Shown piece by piece: positions 47,898-59,177 of a stretch of DNA of 64,000 nt; the stretch's first letter is position 1, and the number at the start of each line of letters is the position of its first letter. The position numbers and the translations under genes are program-made. This DNA comes from Aralia elata (taxonomy: Eukaryota; Streptophyta; Magnoliopsida; Apiales; Araliaceae). The notes beneath the pieces are model-generated. The model did not search any database. It was not told the origin of the DNA and saw nothing but the letters and a program-made list of their open reading frames with translations. The stretch is taken from assembly GCA_034770075.1 (NCBI GenBank), contig CM068377.1, positions 58,584,275-58,648,274 of the forward strand, given 5' to 3'.

Positions 47898-48940
47898 GAA
47901 GATAAATATGGAATTTGAAAAGGAAACTACTTAACGCTAGATTTCAGAGATTGAGGAGGATTTAGAATCCTACCATATTTGCAGAGTGAAGACTTCCGAA
48001 GCAGAATTAGATTAGAATTCTTCTAGGTTTTAAATATTTATCTATAAATACTTGTAATTGTTAGAATTCAATCATCACATCATAGAGAGAGTTTTATCAT
48101 ATTCAGAGAGTTCATAGAAACATGTCAAGCTAGTTTTCTTTATTCAGTTCGAAGGGGACGTGGATCCTTAGTAACAGTTTATGGTTTGATTAAATATACA
48201 ATATTTATTCCTTCTTATATGAAGCTTATTCTGATAATCTGTTTTAATTGTTAAATATTATTTGATTAACTGATTTGGTTTCTACAGGATTAAATTGGTT
48301 AGTTGATAATATATGCTAGATTCAGGAATAATATTACGTAATTGATATTATTTCTAATCATAAGTAGCAGTTAGCGATACTGATTGTGGTCAAGCTTTTG
48401 GTTTATTGCTATGGTTATCAGGAGACAGGTTAAACCAATCGAGCTTATGTGTTTGTTGCTTGGAATAGTCTAATTCCTTAGTTCTTAATGTTGCTGTCAT
48501 ATTAAATCTAAAGAGCTCGTTTTAGGTTATATGATAGTTAGAATCTTGTGAAGAGCTTATTTCATTAAGTGACGATCTAAGAGGAATTTTGGATAACAAA
48601 GCTTGTTGTTATCTAGGACTATTAATTTCATTGAAGGGTGAATATTGTTATGCTTAATTGATCTATTGTTGTGAAAAGGTGAAAATGAACTGGAAAACTG
48701 AAGTTTTAATTCACTGGTTAATTTCATTATTTTTAAATCTGTTTTTGTTAATTAGTTAGACAAATTCAAAACCCCCAACCTTTTATTTACTGTTAAAATA
48801 GTTAGAAGCATTAGGATAAATTAAAAATCAACATTGTTCTCTGTGGGATCGACCCTTGCTACTGCTATACTGTGCTTAGTTTTGAGTTCGTAGAGTTAAG
48901 TAATGTTTTTATTTTTGGTTTGCTTAACGACAGCTTCCCA
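47898..48940 (+). repeat. Athila-2 5' LTR, second part
   Basis: Continues from GAAGA to CTTCCCA, matching the 3' LTR from about 58962 to 60066. Compared with the 3' LTR it lacks about 60-70 bp (GATGCTGAATTAG...CTAATTTGAAAAGG, about 58985-59052). It ends at 48940, but the primer site is not next: a copy of right-flank DNA follows. Confidence 0.88.
48043..48050 (+). promoter_or_regulatory. TATA box in Athila-2 5' LTR
   Basis: TATAAATA within ATCTATAAATACTTG; the same box is in the 3' LTR at 59170-59177. Position and context fit the LTR promoter, with transcription expected about 30 bp downstream. Confidence 0.55.
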
Positions 48941-49306
48941 TGAGGTCTTGGAGCTTGTTGATGGCTTTGGTTGTTATTCCATGAAAAGTTAGGATGGTTC
49001 CTATTTCCTGGGTTATAACTATTCTGATATGGATTCGGTGGACGTTGATAGCTGCCCACAAATTGCACTGCTTCAGGGTTTATGGCACATTGCTCTGTTA
49101 GATGTGCACCTGCACATAGCTCACAAACAACAGATACTTGATGAATATTTGCTCCTACGATGGCATCTATCTTCTTTGACATTTCTGCCATCTGTGCTGC
49201 TAACGCGGTGACTACATCAACCTCTAATACTCCAGCTACTTTTTGCTGATTCATCTTAGAAGTTGGCCACTGGTAGTTATTAACAGCCATAGTTTCTAAC
49301 AGATTA
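48941..49306 (-). repeat. Duplicated piece of Athila-1 gag inside the Athila-2 5' LTR end
   Basis: About 365 bp that matches 60067-60432 with roughly a dozen differences, in the same orientation. It is the DNA just outside the 3' LTR, including the TGAGG target duplication, and encodes (minus strand) the Gag zinc-finger region with CELCAGAHLTEQC. It is followed by a second copy of the last 70-odd bases of the LTR (49307-49379). Such DNA cannot reach this place by normal insertion. Confidence 0.9.
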
Positions 49307-49379
49307 TACTCTGCTTAGTTTTGAGTTCGTAGAGTTAAGTAAGGTTTTTATTTTTGGTTTGCTTGACGACAACTTCCCA
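49307..49379 (+). repeat. Second copy of the Athila-2 LTR end
   Basis: CTCTGCTTAGTTTTGAGTTCG...CTTCCCA repeats the last bases of the LTR at 48868-48940 and leads into the primer site. The join with the gag copy is at a shared ATTATA/CTATACT-like sequence. Confidence 0.85.
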
Positions 49380-49383
49380 AATT

Positions 49384-49401
49384 TTGGCATCGTTGCCGGG
49401 G
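49384..49401 (+). other. Primer binding site of Athila-2
   Basis: TTGGCATCGTTGCCGGGG resembles the Athila-type Asp-tRNA site TGGCGCCGTTGCCGGGG with GC changed to AT in the middle. The full-match version is present in Athila-1 (61276-61293). Confidence 0.85.
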
Positions 49402-49445
49402 AACAATTAGTTATTTTTGTTTATTCTTTGTTTCTTTATTAGTTT

Positions 49446-51146
49446 ATGACTCGATCTTCTCAATCTGGTAATTTGAATTTTGATCCAGAGATTGAGAAAA
49501 CTGCAAAAAGGCTCAGGAAGGAAAATCGTAGAGTGCAGTCCACAACCGTAGAAGAAGAAATTCCATCACCCGACCTGAACATAGCATTGGAACTACTGTC
49601 CAACAATTCATCAACTGAATCTGAATCAGAAGAGGAGATGGTTGTTCAAAACAATAACAGGACTTTAAAGGAGTTGGCAACTCCTAATTTAAATCAGCAA
49701 CCTCTATGCATTGAATATCCTACTTTAGACGCTGCATTGGAACTTAAATCTGGACTAATCTATTTGTTACCTACTTTTCATGGTCTTATAGGTGAGGATC
49801 CATATAAACATCTGAAAGAATTTCATGTGGTGTGTTCCACCATGAAGCCACATGGAATAACTGAGGAGCAGATCAAGCTTAGAGCCTTTCCTTTCTCACT
49901 AGCAGATTTGGCAAAAGATTGGTTGTATTACTTACCATCAGGTACAATCCAATCATGAAATGACATGAAGAAGCTATTCTTAGAAAAGTAGTTTCCTGCT
50001 TCAAGAGTAGCCAATATAAGGAAGGAGATCTGTACAATTAGATAATTCAGTGGAGAGACACTCTACGAATATTGGGAAAGATTCAAGAAGCTTTGCTCTA
50101 GCTGCCCACCTCACCAGATAGATGACCAGCACTTGATCCAGTATTTCTATGAAGGATTGGTACCAATGGACAGAAGTATGATTGATGCTGCTAGCAGAGG
50201 AACATTGGTTGACAAGACTCCAGAGGCTGCAAAGAATTTGATTGCCAACATGGCCGCAAACTCACAACAATATGGAACTAGAATGAATCATGCACCACAA
50301 AGGGTCAATGAGGTGAGTACTTGTAGTCATGAACAACAGATTTCTGAACTAACTACTTTGGTGAGACAATTAGTTGCAGGAAATAAGCCAGTTGCAAAGG
50401 CTTATGGAATTTGCTTGCAGTCAAACCATAGCACAGATGCATGTCCCACACTGCAAGAAGATGAAACCATGCAGTAGGCTAATGCAATGGGGAATTACCA
50501 AACACAACCTCAGAAAAGATATGATCCTTATTCGAACACTTACAATCCAGGATGGAAGGATCACCCCAATCTGAGTTATGGAGGAAATAGACCACCTGCA
50601 CCACATGTCTTTCCACATAGGCAGCAGGGCTTTCAACCAGTTCAATACCAACCTAAAACAGCAACACCAACACCTTCTGAAACTTCCATGGAAGAGATGT
50701 TCAAATCACTGATGGGACAGACACAACAGTTCATGAATAACACTCAACAATTCATGAACCAGACACACCAGTTCCAGCAGGAGACAAAGACTTCAGTCCA
50801 GGATTTAAGAAATCAATTGGGGCAGCTTGCAACCATAGTAGGAAAATTGGAATCCCAAGGCTCAGGAAAGTTACCCTCCCAAACAGTTGTGAATCCAAGG
50901 GAGAATGCAAGTGCCATTACACTAAGGAGTGGGAAAGAGCTGGAAGTGCCCACAGCTACTACAGACTTTGATGAAGAGAAAGCTAAGGAGGGAGCTGCAC
51001 CACCTAAGGTAAATCCTAACTCTGTGATTTTAGTTAAAACTAATTCCCTACCTTTTCCACCTAGAAATCACAGGACTTCAAGGAAAGATGAGCAAGAGAA
51101 TGAAATTTTGGAGACCTTCAAAAAGGTGGAAGTTAATATACCATTG
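49446..51146 (+). pseudogene. Athila-2 gag (interrupted at its 3' end)
   Basis: ATG 49446 (MTRSSQSGNLNF). The Gag domain includes LRAFPFSLADLAKDWLYYLP (about 49890) and GETLYEYWERFKKLC (about 50055), then a Cys-rich ICLQSNHSTDAC, a glutamine-rich segment and the Athila-type AITLRSGKELE signature (about 50905). Stops: TGA 49956-49958, TAG near 49990, TAA near 50041 and TAG 50475-50477. The first is TGG to TGA and others fit CAA or CAG changed to TAA or TAG. Coding is broken at CATTG (51142-51146) by a solo LTR and continues at 53543. Confidence 0.88.
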
Positions 51147-53537
51147 TGTTGGTCGATTTAACTATCGATAAACACACACGCGCAAGTATACGCGGTCAAC
51201 AAGTAATATATGATAAGATATGAGTCGAACCCACATGGAATTGTTACGAATAATAACCAAGTACCAATCGTATATCAATTTGATCTAATTTAAACGATGA
51301 AGGTTTGATTGTTTGTTGATTGTTTGAGTTCACAAGTCAAGTAATGGATAAAACGTGATAAAATATCAAGATAGAGAGGTCTAAGATTACAATTTCCCCC
51401 AACACGTCATTTGAATCTCCTAACTCTCTCTTTTCAATCAGTTATAACATACGAATTGACAACCGAGAAATTAAAACTACATAAGAGCCTCTGTCGATGG
51501 TCAATCATGAATCTTCCTAAGCGGTACATAGGTATATGTCTATTCTATACACTATCAAGAGACTAATTTCAGGAATGATTAATAGATATGTGGCACCAAA
51601 TCTAATTAATCGTCCCCTTAATTATCAACTTTCACATTGGAAGTCATTAAGACTAGATTCTCAATTGGTTGCATGCGGTAATTAGGTATATATCTATCCC
51701 AACTACTATCAAGATACCTATTATTGTAGATAATTAATAAGACACACGTCACTTAATCCGATTAATAACCCACAACAATCTATACTCTCGCATGTTATCA
51801 TAACTAGGTCTTAACCTATAATCCGTTCGTCAAGTTCATATAGGTTCCCAAGTTAATTATGGGCCAAGTAATTAATCTAGAAGGCAAAGGTTATGACAAT
51901 CAATTCACAAATGAATAACTGAAATCAATAGAGAGAAATCAATTCAATTTCAGTGTTGGGTTCCATTGTAATCTTAGAATAGAAGGTTAGTTTATAATAG
52001 CTACAATAAACATCAATTTCAATTTATACATTGTCAAATTCGAATTACAAAGGAGTTGAAAATCTAGAAATGAAACCAATTTTCAAGTTGTTCAGCAGTT
52101 GTTCCTTTGGTTGTTGTTGGTTTCCAGCTCTCCTTCTTAGTTTTGCAATTCTTGTTGAGTGAGTTCCTTGGCTTGTGGCTTGATTCAGCTTGATTTGCAG
52201 CCTTTAGCCCTGTTGTTTGATGTATTTTGTAGCCTCCCTCTCTCTAGATGTCTGATATGTAGCTTAGAAGAGATTATATATAGCCTCCATCAAGAAACCC
52301 TAGCCAAAATCGGACAAAATGGAGCTCAGATCGCACTAAAATTGTGTCAGATCGCCTCAGGATGGCGTCGGCGCGCCTGCACGGTGCCTGGCGTGCGCGC
52401 GCCCAAGCCCTGATTGGCCCATGTCGAGTGCCGCACGCCCACACGCTGGCTGCCGCACGCCCACGCCGCGCGCCCGCACCCCAGCACGCGCGCCCGCGCC
52501 TGGGCCGCACGCCCACGCCGCGCGCCCGCACGCCAGCATGCGCGCCCGCGCCTGGGCCTCACGCTGGCCGCACGCCCAACGCCCACTGCCGAGGCCCCGC
52601 GCCCAGCGCCTGCCGAGGCCCGCGCGCGCCCACACCCAGCGCCCATGCGCCCGCGCCCAGCGCCTGCTGCCGAGCCGCACGCCCAAGGCTGCCGAGCGGT
52701 GCTAGCTCGCACGCCCACGCCGCACGCCCGCACGCCAGCATGCGCGCCCGCGCCCACGCCCTAGCCGCCGCCAGGCGCCCCACGTTGCCCCACGCCAAGC
52801 GCTCCACGCTGCCGAGGCCCAGCACGCCAACTTTCCGCACACCCGCACGCCACGCCCATGCGCCCGCGCCTAGCGCCTTGGCCGCACACTGGTGCCCCAA
52901 TCTGCCGCACACCCAGCGCCGCTGCCGAGTGGTGCCGAGCCTGCCGATGCCCGCCGAGCGCCCAGCGCCAATGCGCCCGCGCGCACCGCACGGCGTCCGC
53001 GCCCAGCGCCTGCCTGACGCCCCTAGCTGTTGCACGCCGCACGCCGTGCACGTCCAACTTCCAAATGTCATCAAAATCAACGTCGAGCATCGTCATACAC
53101 AACTTTTCACCGTGTTATCATTCGGGCACGGATATCAAGGCACGGGCTTGCCCTCGTGGCTTGGCCGACACCGCATGCCGTGCACATTTTCTGACGCCGT
53201 GCACGCCTTCCGATGCCGTGCACGCCTAACTACCAAATGTTATCAAATTAAGCACCGAGCTTCGCCAAGCACAAATTTCCATCATACTACCATTCAGGCA
53301 CAGACGTCCAGGCACGGACATTGGGTCAATACAAACAACGATCCGAGCGGTCTTTATTTCAATTGCTATAAACATAATGAAAATGCATCAAAGCAACATA
53401 AAACATGTAAAAATAACTAAAAACTAATTTATGCAGAAATAAGATAAAAATACATAAAAACCACATGAAATACCTAAAGACTTGTAAATTATCAAGGCCA
53501 AAAGTACCCAAATTATGTGTATAAAACACACTCATCA
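51147..53537 (-). mobile_element. Solo Athila-type LTR in Athila-2
   Basis: TGTTGGTCG...CTCATCA flanked by CATTG on both sides (51142-51146, 53538-53542). No PBS, PPT or coding adjoins it, so it is a solo LTR left by LTR-LTR recombination. On the minus strand it runs TGATGAGTGTG...ACCAACA, and its end (ACTTGTTGACCGCGTATACTTGCGCG) resembles the Athila-1 LTR end at 61300-61400, placing it in the Athila group. Contains a long GC-rich tract (52360-53065) and a two-copy repeat of about 170 bp near 53059-53320. Confidence 0.9.
52360..53065. repeat. GC-rich short-repeat island within the solo LTR
   Basis: About 700 bp of nearly pure G/C made of GCACGCCC/GCGCCCGCGCC-type words, against an AT-rich background. 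Blocks such as CGCCCGCACGCCAGCATGCG recur at about 52525 and 52724. Several frames are open only because stop codons are AT-rich; no protein is implied. Confidence 0.85.
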
Positions 53538-53542
53538 CATTG

Positions 53543-56500
53543 TTAGATGCAATAAAACAGGTGCCAAGATATACGAAATATTTGAAAGAGTTGTGCACTA
53601 ACAAAAGGAAGCTGAAAGATGATGAAAGAGTCACTGTTGGAGAGAATGTCTCAGCAGTGCTGCAAAGAAAGATGCCCCCTAAATGCAAGGATCCAGGCAT
53701 GTTCACCATACCATGTAGGATAGGTAACACCAGGTTTGAGAAAGCTATGTTAGATTTAGGAGCTTCGATTAATGTCATGCCTTTATCTATATTTGCTTCT
53801 TTAAATCTAGGTCCTTTAAAACAAACTGGTGTTATTATTCAACTGGTTGATAGGACTAACACTTACCCTCAAGGGGTAATTGAGGATGTTTTAGTACAGG
53901 TGAATGAGTTAATCTTCCCTGCAGACTTTTATATAGTGGATATGGAAGATGACACATCTCCAAACCCTCCACATATCTTGTTGGGGAGGCCATTTTTGAA
54001 AATAGCAAGAACCATGATTGATGTACATAATGGGACCTTAACCATGGAGTTTGATGTAGAGAAGATTCAATTCAATATATATGAGGCAATGAGGTACCCT
54101 AGTGATATTAATCCAGTTTTTGCTATTGATGTGATTGATTCCTTGGTGCAGCACTCTTTTGAACACATACATAAGGAAGATTTGGAAGTTGTCATTACTA
54201 ACAGCCTGGAGATAGACAAAGAAGAAGAAGTTGAGCAGAGCCAAGAATTGAAGGAGGTTGTGGCTGCATTACATTCCTTGCCCAAAATTTCAAATAAATA
54301 TGCAGTCAATTCTATTCAATTACCTGCCACTCATCAAAAATTGTTACCATCAGTTATGCAGGCCCCAATCTTAGATTTGAAGCCATTACCTGTGCACTTG
54401 AAGTATGCATACCTAGGGACTGATGATACATTGCCAGTGATAATTGCTAGTAACCTAACCAAAGTGCAGGAAGACAAATTACTTAGAATTCTTAGGGATC
54501 ACATCACTGTTTTTTGGTTGGACAATAACAGATATCAAAGGAATAAGCCCTGCCATGTGTATGCATAGAATTTTGTTGGAAGATAGAGCTAAACCAACCA
54601 GGGAAGCGCAAAGAAGGCTGAATCCACCCATGATGGACGTAGTCAAGAAAGAAGTTCTTAAGTTGTTAGATGCAGGTATAATCTATCCAATTTCAGATAG
54701 CCAATGGGTGAGTCCAGTTCAAGTAGTACCAAAGAAGTCTGGAATTACAGTCATCAAGAATGACAACAATGAGCTGGTGCCAACAAGAATGCAAACAGGA
54801 TGGAGAGTGTGCATTGATTACAAGAACCTGAATGCAGTAACTAGAAAAGACCATTTTCCCCTTCCTTTTATTGATCAAATGTTAGAAAGATTGGCAGGTC
54901 ATGTTTATTATTGTTTTTTAGATGGTTTTTCAGGTTACAACCAGATTGTGATTGCACCAGAAGACCAGGAAAAGACCACATTCACATGCCTATTTGGAAC
55001 TTTTGCTTATAGAAGAATGCCTTTTGGCTTGTGTAATGCACCAGGTACTTTTCAGAGATGCATTGTAAGTATTTTCTCTTATCTTTTAGAGAATTGCATT
55101 GAGGTTTTTATAGATGATTTCACAATTCATGGTGATTTTTTAGATGGTTGTTTAGATTATTTGACTAAGGTGCTTGATAGATGCTTAGAAACTAATCTTG
55201 TTCTAAATTGGGAAAAATGTCATTTTATGGTAGAACAAGGGATAGTACTTGGCCATGTTGTTTCAGCTAGAGGATTAGAAGTTGATAAAGCTAAAATAGA
55301 AATTATTGCTGCATTACCTTACCCTGCAAAAGTGTAGGAGATTCGTTCTTTTCTTGGACATGCAGGTTTCTATAGGAGGTTTATCAAGGACTTCTCCAAG
55401 ATAGCTTTGCCTTTGTGCAAGCTGCTGCAGAAAGATGTGGAGTTCCAGTTTACTGAAGAGTACAAGGAGGCTTTTGACAAGCTGAAGAAACTGTTAACCT
55501 CTGCACCTGTGATCCAACCACCCAACTGGAAACTACCCTTTGAGATCATGTGTGATGCAAGTAACTATGCAGTGGGAGCTATTTTGGGCCAGAGAGTGAA
55601 TAAAACTGTCCATGCCATTTACTATGCTTCTAGGACTCTCAATGATGCTCAAATAAACTACTCTACGACTGAGAAAGAACTTTTATCAGTTGTTTTTGCT
55701 TTAGATAAATTTAGATCTTATTTATTGGGAACTAAAGTAGTAGTTTATTCTGACCTTGCTGCTCTCAGGTATCTCTTAACCAAGAAGGACTCAAAGCCAA
55801 GAATTATAAGATGGATTCTGCTGCTACTAGAATTTGACTTGGAGATTAAAGACAAGAAAGGAGTAGTTACAGATCACTTGAGCAGACTGGTGAGGGATGA
55901 GGAGACACTACCATTACATGATTCTTTTCCAGATGAACATCTACTTGCAATCACTGAGGAAAGGCCCTGGTATGCTGACATTGTAAATTATTTAGCAAGT
56001 TCATATGTTCCTAACAAATTCTCTAGACCTCAGAAAGATAAGCTTAGGAGTGATGCAAAGTATTATGTATGGGATGATCCACATCTGTGGAAATTTTGTG
56101 CTGATTAGGTAATTAGACGATGTGTTTCCAATAGTGAGTTTCATTCTATTCTCTCTTTTTGTCATTCATATGCTTGTGGAGGTCATTTTGGACCAAAAAG
56201 AACTACTCACAAGATTTTGGAATTTGGTTTTTATTGGCCAACCATTTTTAAAGATTCTTATCTATTTTGTAAGTCATGTGCAAATTGTCAGAAGACTGGA
56301 AATATTTCACATAGGAATCAGATGCTACAGACCCTCATTTTAATTATTGAAATCTTTGATGTCTGGGGAATTGATTTTATGGGACCCTTTCCTTCTTCTT
56401 TTGGTAATACTTATATCCTTTTGGCTGTGGATTATGTCTCTAAATGGGTTGAAGCTAAGGCAACAAGGACTGATGATTCTAAAGTTGTTGCAGATTTTGT

Positions 56501-57263
56501 TCAGTCTAATATTTTTGTCAGGTTTGGAGCCCCAAGAGCCATTATCAGTGATAAAGGGACCCATTTATGCAATAGGGTGCTGGCAGCACTGTTTAAAAAG
56601 TATAATGTGATGCACATGGTTTTCACATCATACCATCCCCAGAGTAATGGTCAAGCTGAGGTATCCAACAGAGAGATCAAGTCCATTTTGGAGAAAGTGG
56701 TTAAGCCTAACAGGAAGGATTGGAGTTTGAGGTTGCCAGATGCGCTATGGGCTTACAGAACAGCTTACAAGACTCCTATTGGTATGTCACCATATAGGAT
56801 AGTATTTGGAAAATCTTGTCACTTACCTGTAGAATTGGAGCATAGAGCTTTTTGGGCTATTAAACAATGCAGCATGGATATCGATCAAGCTGGAGAGCAT
56901 AGGAAGTTGCAGTTGCAGGAACTAGAGGAGTTAAGAAATGAAGCCTATGAAAGTTCTAAGATTTACAAGGATAAAACTAAAGCCTTTCATGATAAACAGA
57001 TTTTGAGGAAGAATTTTGCTGTGGGATAGAAAGTTCTTCTCTACCATTCAAGGCTTAAATTATTTCCAGGTAAGCTGCGTTCTAGATGGGTTGGACCTTT
57101 TGTTATTACTAACATTTTTCATCATGGTGCAGTAGAAATTCAGAGTCCAGGTACAGGAAAGGTGTTCAAAGTGAATGGCCATAGGCTCAAACCTTTCTAT
57201 GAAGGGTATCAGGTGGAAGATGTTGAGATAGTTGGATTAGAGGAACCACTTTATGGAGATTGA
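53543..57263 (+). pseudogene. Athila-2 pol: protease, RT, RNase H, integrase
   Basis: Resumes after CATTG. Protease DLGASINVMP (about 53755); RT WVSPVQVVPKK (about 54705) and catalytic VFIDDF (about 55105); RNase H CDASNYAVGAILG (about 55552); integrase zinc finger (about 56160-56295); core GIDFMGPF (about 56368) with IISDKGTH (about 56542) and GQAEVSNRE (about 56650), all three catalytic acids present. Defects: a frameshift in a T run near 54510, and stops TAG 55335-55337, 56106-56108 and 57027-57029. It ends at TGA 57261-57263. No chromodomain, as usual for Athila. Confidence 0.9.
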
Positions 57264-58392
57264 AAAGATTGCGGTCGGGTAAACGACATTAAACAAATGC
57301 GCTGCATGGGAGGCAACCCATGAATCAGATTTGATTTTCTATCCCTTTATTTTTTTTATTTGCATGTTAGTTAGTTACTTTCTTCTTTGCATGTTTATCT
57401 TCCATTGGGGACAATATAAGGTTTGAGTGTGGGGGAGGGGTTTAGGTTATTATTTGAGTTGTTAGGTTATTATTTAGGATATGATATGCTGGATATGATG
57501 CTCTGCACAAATTTTGAAATTTTTCTGCCTCTACGATCGTAGTGTTTTGCTGAACTTTTAAAGGTTGAAAATCGTAGAGTGGATATTGATGCTTATTTAC
57601 ATAATTTGATTTGATGCTTAACTGATGAATAATGATGACTTAGTTAGGATCCATGGACTAATTCTGAATCTGGATTGTTTTGCATGAATGCTTGAATATG
57701 AGAGGCATGTTTACTTGACAAAGTTATTTGTGAGATTATACTTTGTGCACTGATTTTGTGACTCATGAGTTGTTTTGACTGTTTATGTTGTTTACAGAAC
57801 CTTGAAAAAAAAGAAGCGAAAAGATGGAAGTTATAACAGTGTTGAAAAAAAGAAGAAAAAAATGCAGATGTCTTGTGGTGGGTTGAGATGGAGCGTAAAA
57901 CGTACTCACCCATAAACACAAGAGCGAGATGGAGTGTAAAACGCACTCGCTGGAAAGTCATAAGTGGGATGGAGCATAAAATGCACCTACTTGAAGAGGA
58001 AAAAATATGTGAAAGGTGAAATGGAGCATAAAATGCATTCACCTGAGGAATTGAAAAACTGTTAGTTCTGTGGTTGAAAATAATTACAGGAGAATCAATT
58101 TTTGAGTTAGGGGTCAGTGTGCATAGTTGATGTTTCATAGTAGCTAAGTTGGGTATTTGTGTTGATCATATGATAGATATTTGTGATGAGGTATTCTGAT
58201 TTGGATAATGTTCTGTAGGGAATGACAAAGTTGTTGTTGTGAGTTGGTTAATGAAGTGTTGGTCAGGTTTCTGTGATTGGTGTTAGTACTCCATGATGTT
58301 ATTGAGGTCTTTGAAATCTTGGTTGGATAAGTCAGATAAGTTTTTGATTTCTGTTTACATGAGGACATGTAAAGACTAAGTGTGGGGGAATT
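57264..58392 (+). other. 3' UTR and PPT of Athila-2
   Basis: It contains the Athila landmarks GCGCTGCATGGGAGGCAACCCA (about 57299-57320) and GAGTGTGGGGGAGGGG (about 57425), a CTCTACGATCGTAGTG motif (57531) like those in its LTR, four tandem hairpins (57880-58044), and the PPT TGTGGGGGAATT (58381-58392). Confidence 0.75.
57880..58044 (+). ncRNA. Four tandem hairpins with covarying stems in Athila-2 3' UTR
   Basis: Four units share the plan: outer arm, ATGGA, 4-bp inner arm, AAA loop, inner arm, A, outer arm. Outer arms: GGGTTGAG/CTCACCC (57880-57911, one bulge), AGCGAG/CTCGCT (57923-57951), AAGTGGG/CCTACTT (57962-57992, one G-U), AGGTGAA/TTCACCT (58014-58044). Inner arms: GCGT/ACGT, GTGT/ACGC, GCAT/ATGC, GCAT/ATGC. 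Pairing is kept while sequence changes, which suggests a structured RNA element. No known family is recognised. Function is unknown; packaging, dimerisation or stability are guesses. Confidence 0.7.
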
Positions 58393-58555
58393 CGATAGGT
58401 GCAAAATATTCTATGTTTTTAGTTCCTTTATGCTTAGAATTATTATATGTTTTCTGTGTTTATGAGCATAATTAAGGTGTTTATAGATTTTATGAAGAAT
58501 TGATGTGATTTTGCAAATATGGAGTTTAATGCTAAGTTTTATGTTGTTTGCAGAA

Positions 58556-58815
58556 TACTCTACGATCGTTGGGTGAAGGCTTTACGTTCGTAGTGTTATA
58601 GTGGAAGCCTGACAGCTCTACGATAGTAGGAAGGTTAAATCAGAGTCACGCGACGATTTGATTTAGTACTCTACGTTCGTAGAGTGGGAGCTATATGGCT
58701 GGGAGGCTGAGAACTCTATGATTGGCAAGTTTACTCGGCAGCTAGTTACTCTACGATTCCGAGGTTTACTCTACGATCGTGATAAGTGTTGGTACGGAGT
58801 ATACTCTACGTTTTT
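58556..58815. repeat. CTCTACGA/TCGTAGAG motif cluster in Athila-2 LTR
   Basis: About nine occurrences of CTCTACG or its complement in 260 bp, some forming palindromes. The 5' LTR has the same cluster at 36091-36350. Confidence 0.8.
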
Positions 58816-59169
58816 GGTCGACATGTAGATTTTCAATTCTGAGTAGGATTTGAAACATTAAAGTTTAAAGATATGATTCCTAACAGGATTTGGAGATGAA
58901 GTTATAATCATACATGGAAAGTATCTCTGACTATGGGAAGTAGAGTTTGATATGGAATCTGAGTTGAAGATAAATATGGAAATTGATGCTGAATTAGAAA
59001 AGGAAACGGAAGAAGACTTGGATTTGGAAACTAAATCTAATTTGAAAAGGAAACTACTTAAAGCTAGATTTCAGAGATTGAGAAGGATTTAGAATCCTAC
59101 CATATTTACAGAGTGAAGACTTCCGACGCAGAATTGGATTAGAATTCTTCTAGGTTTTAGATATTTATC

Positions 59170-59177
59170 TATAAATA
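59170..59177 (+). promoter_or_regulatory. TATA box in Athila-2 3' LTR
   Basis: TATAAATA, the copy of the box at 48043-48050. A transcript from here would read rightward into Athila-1 gag antisense. Confidence 0.5.

Noticed and set aside
49029..49211. Plus-strand 60-codon frame, repeated at 60155-60337
   Set aside because: Antisense to the Athila-1 Gag zinc-finger region; the repetition comes from the duplicated flank.
52344..53420. A 358-codon Ala/Pro/His-rich open frame
   Set aside because: It lies in the GC-rich repeat island of a solo LTR, where several frames on both strands are open because stops are AT-rich. No domain or codon structure supports a protein.
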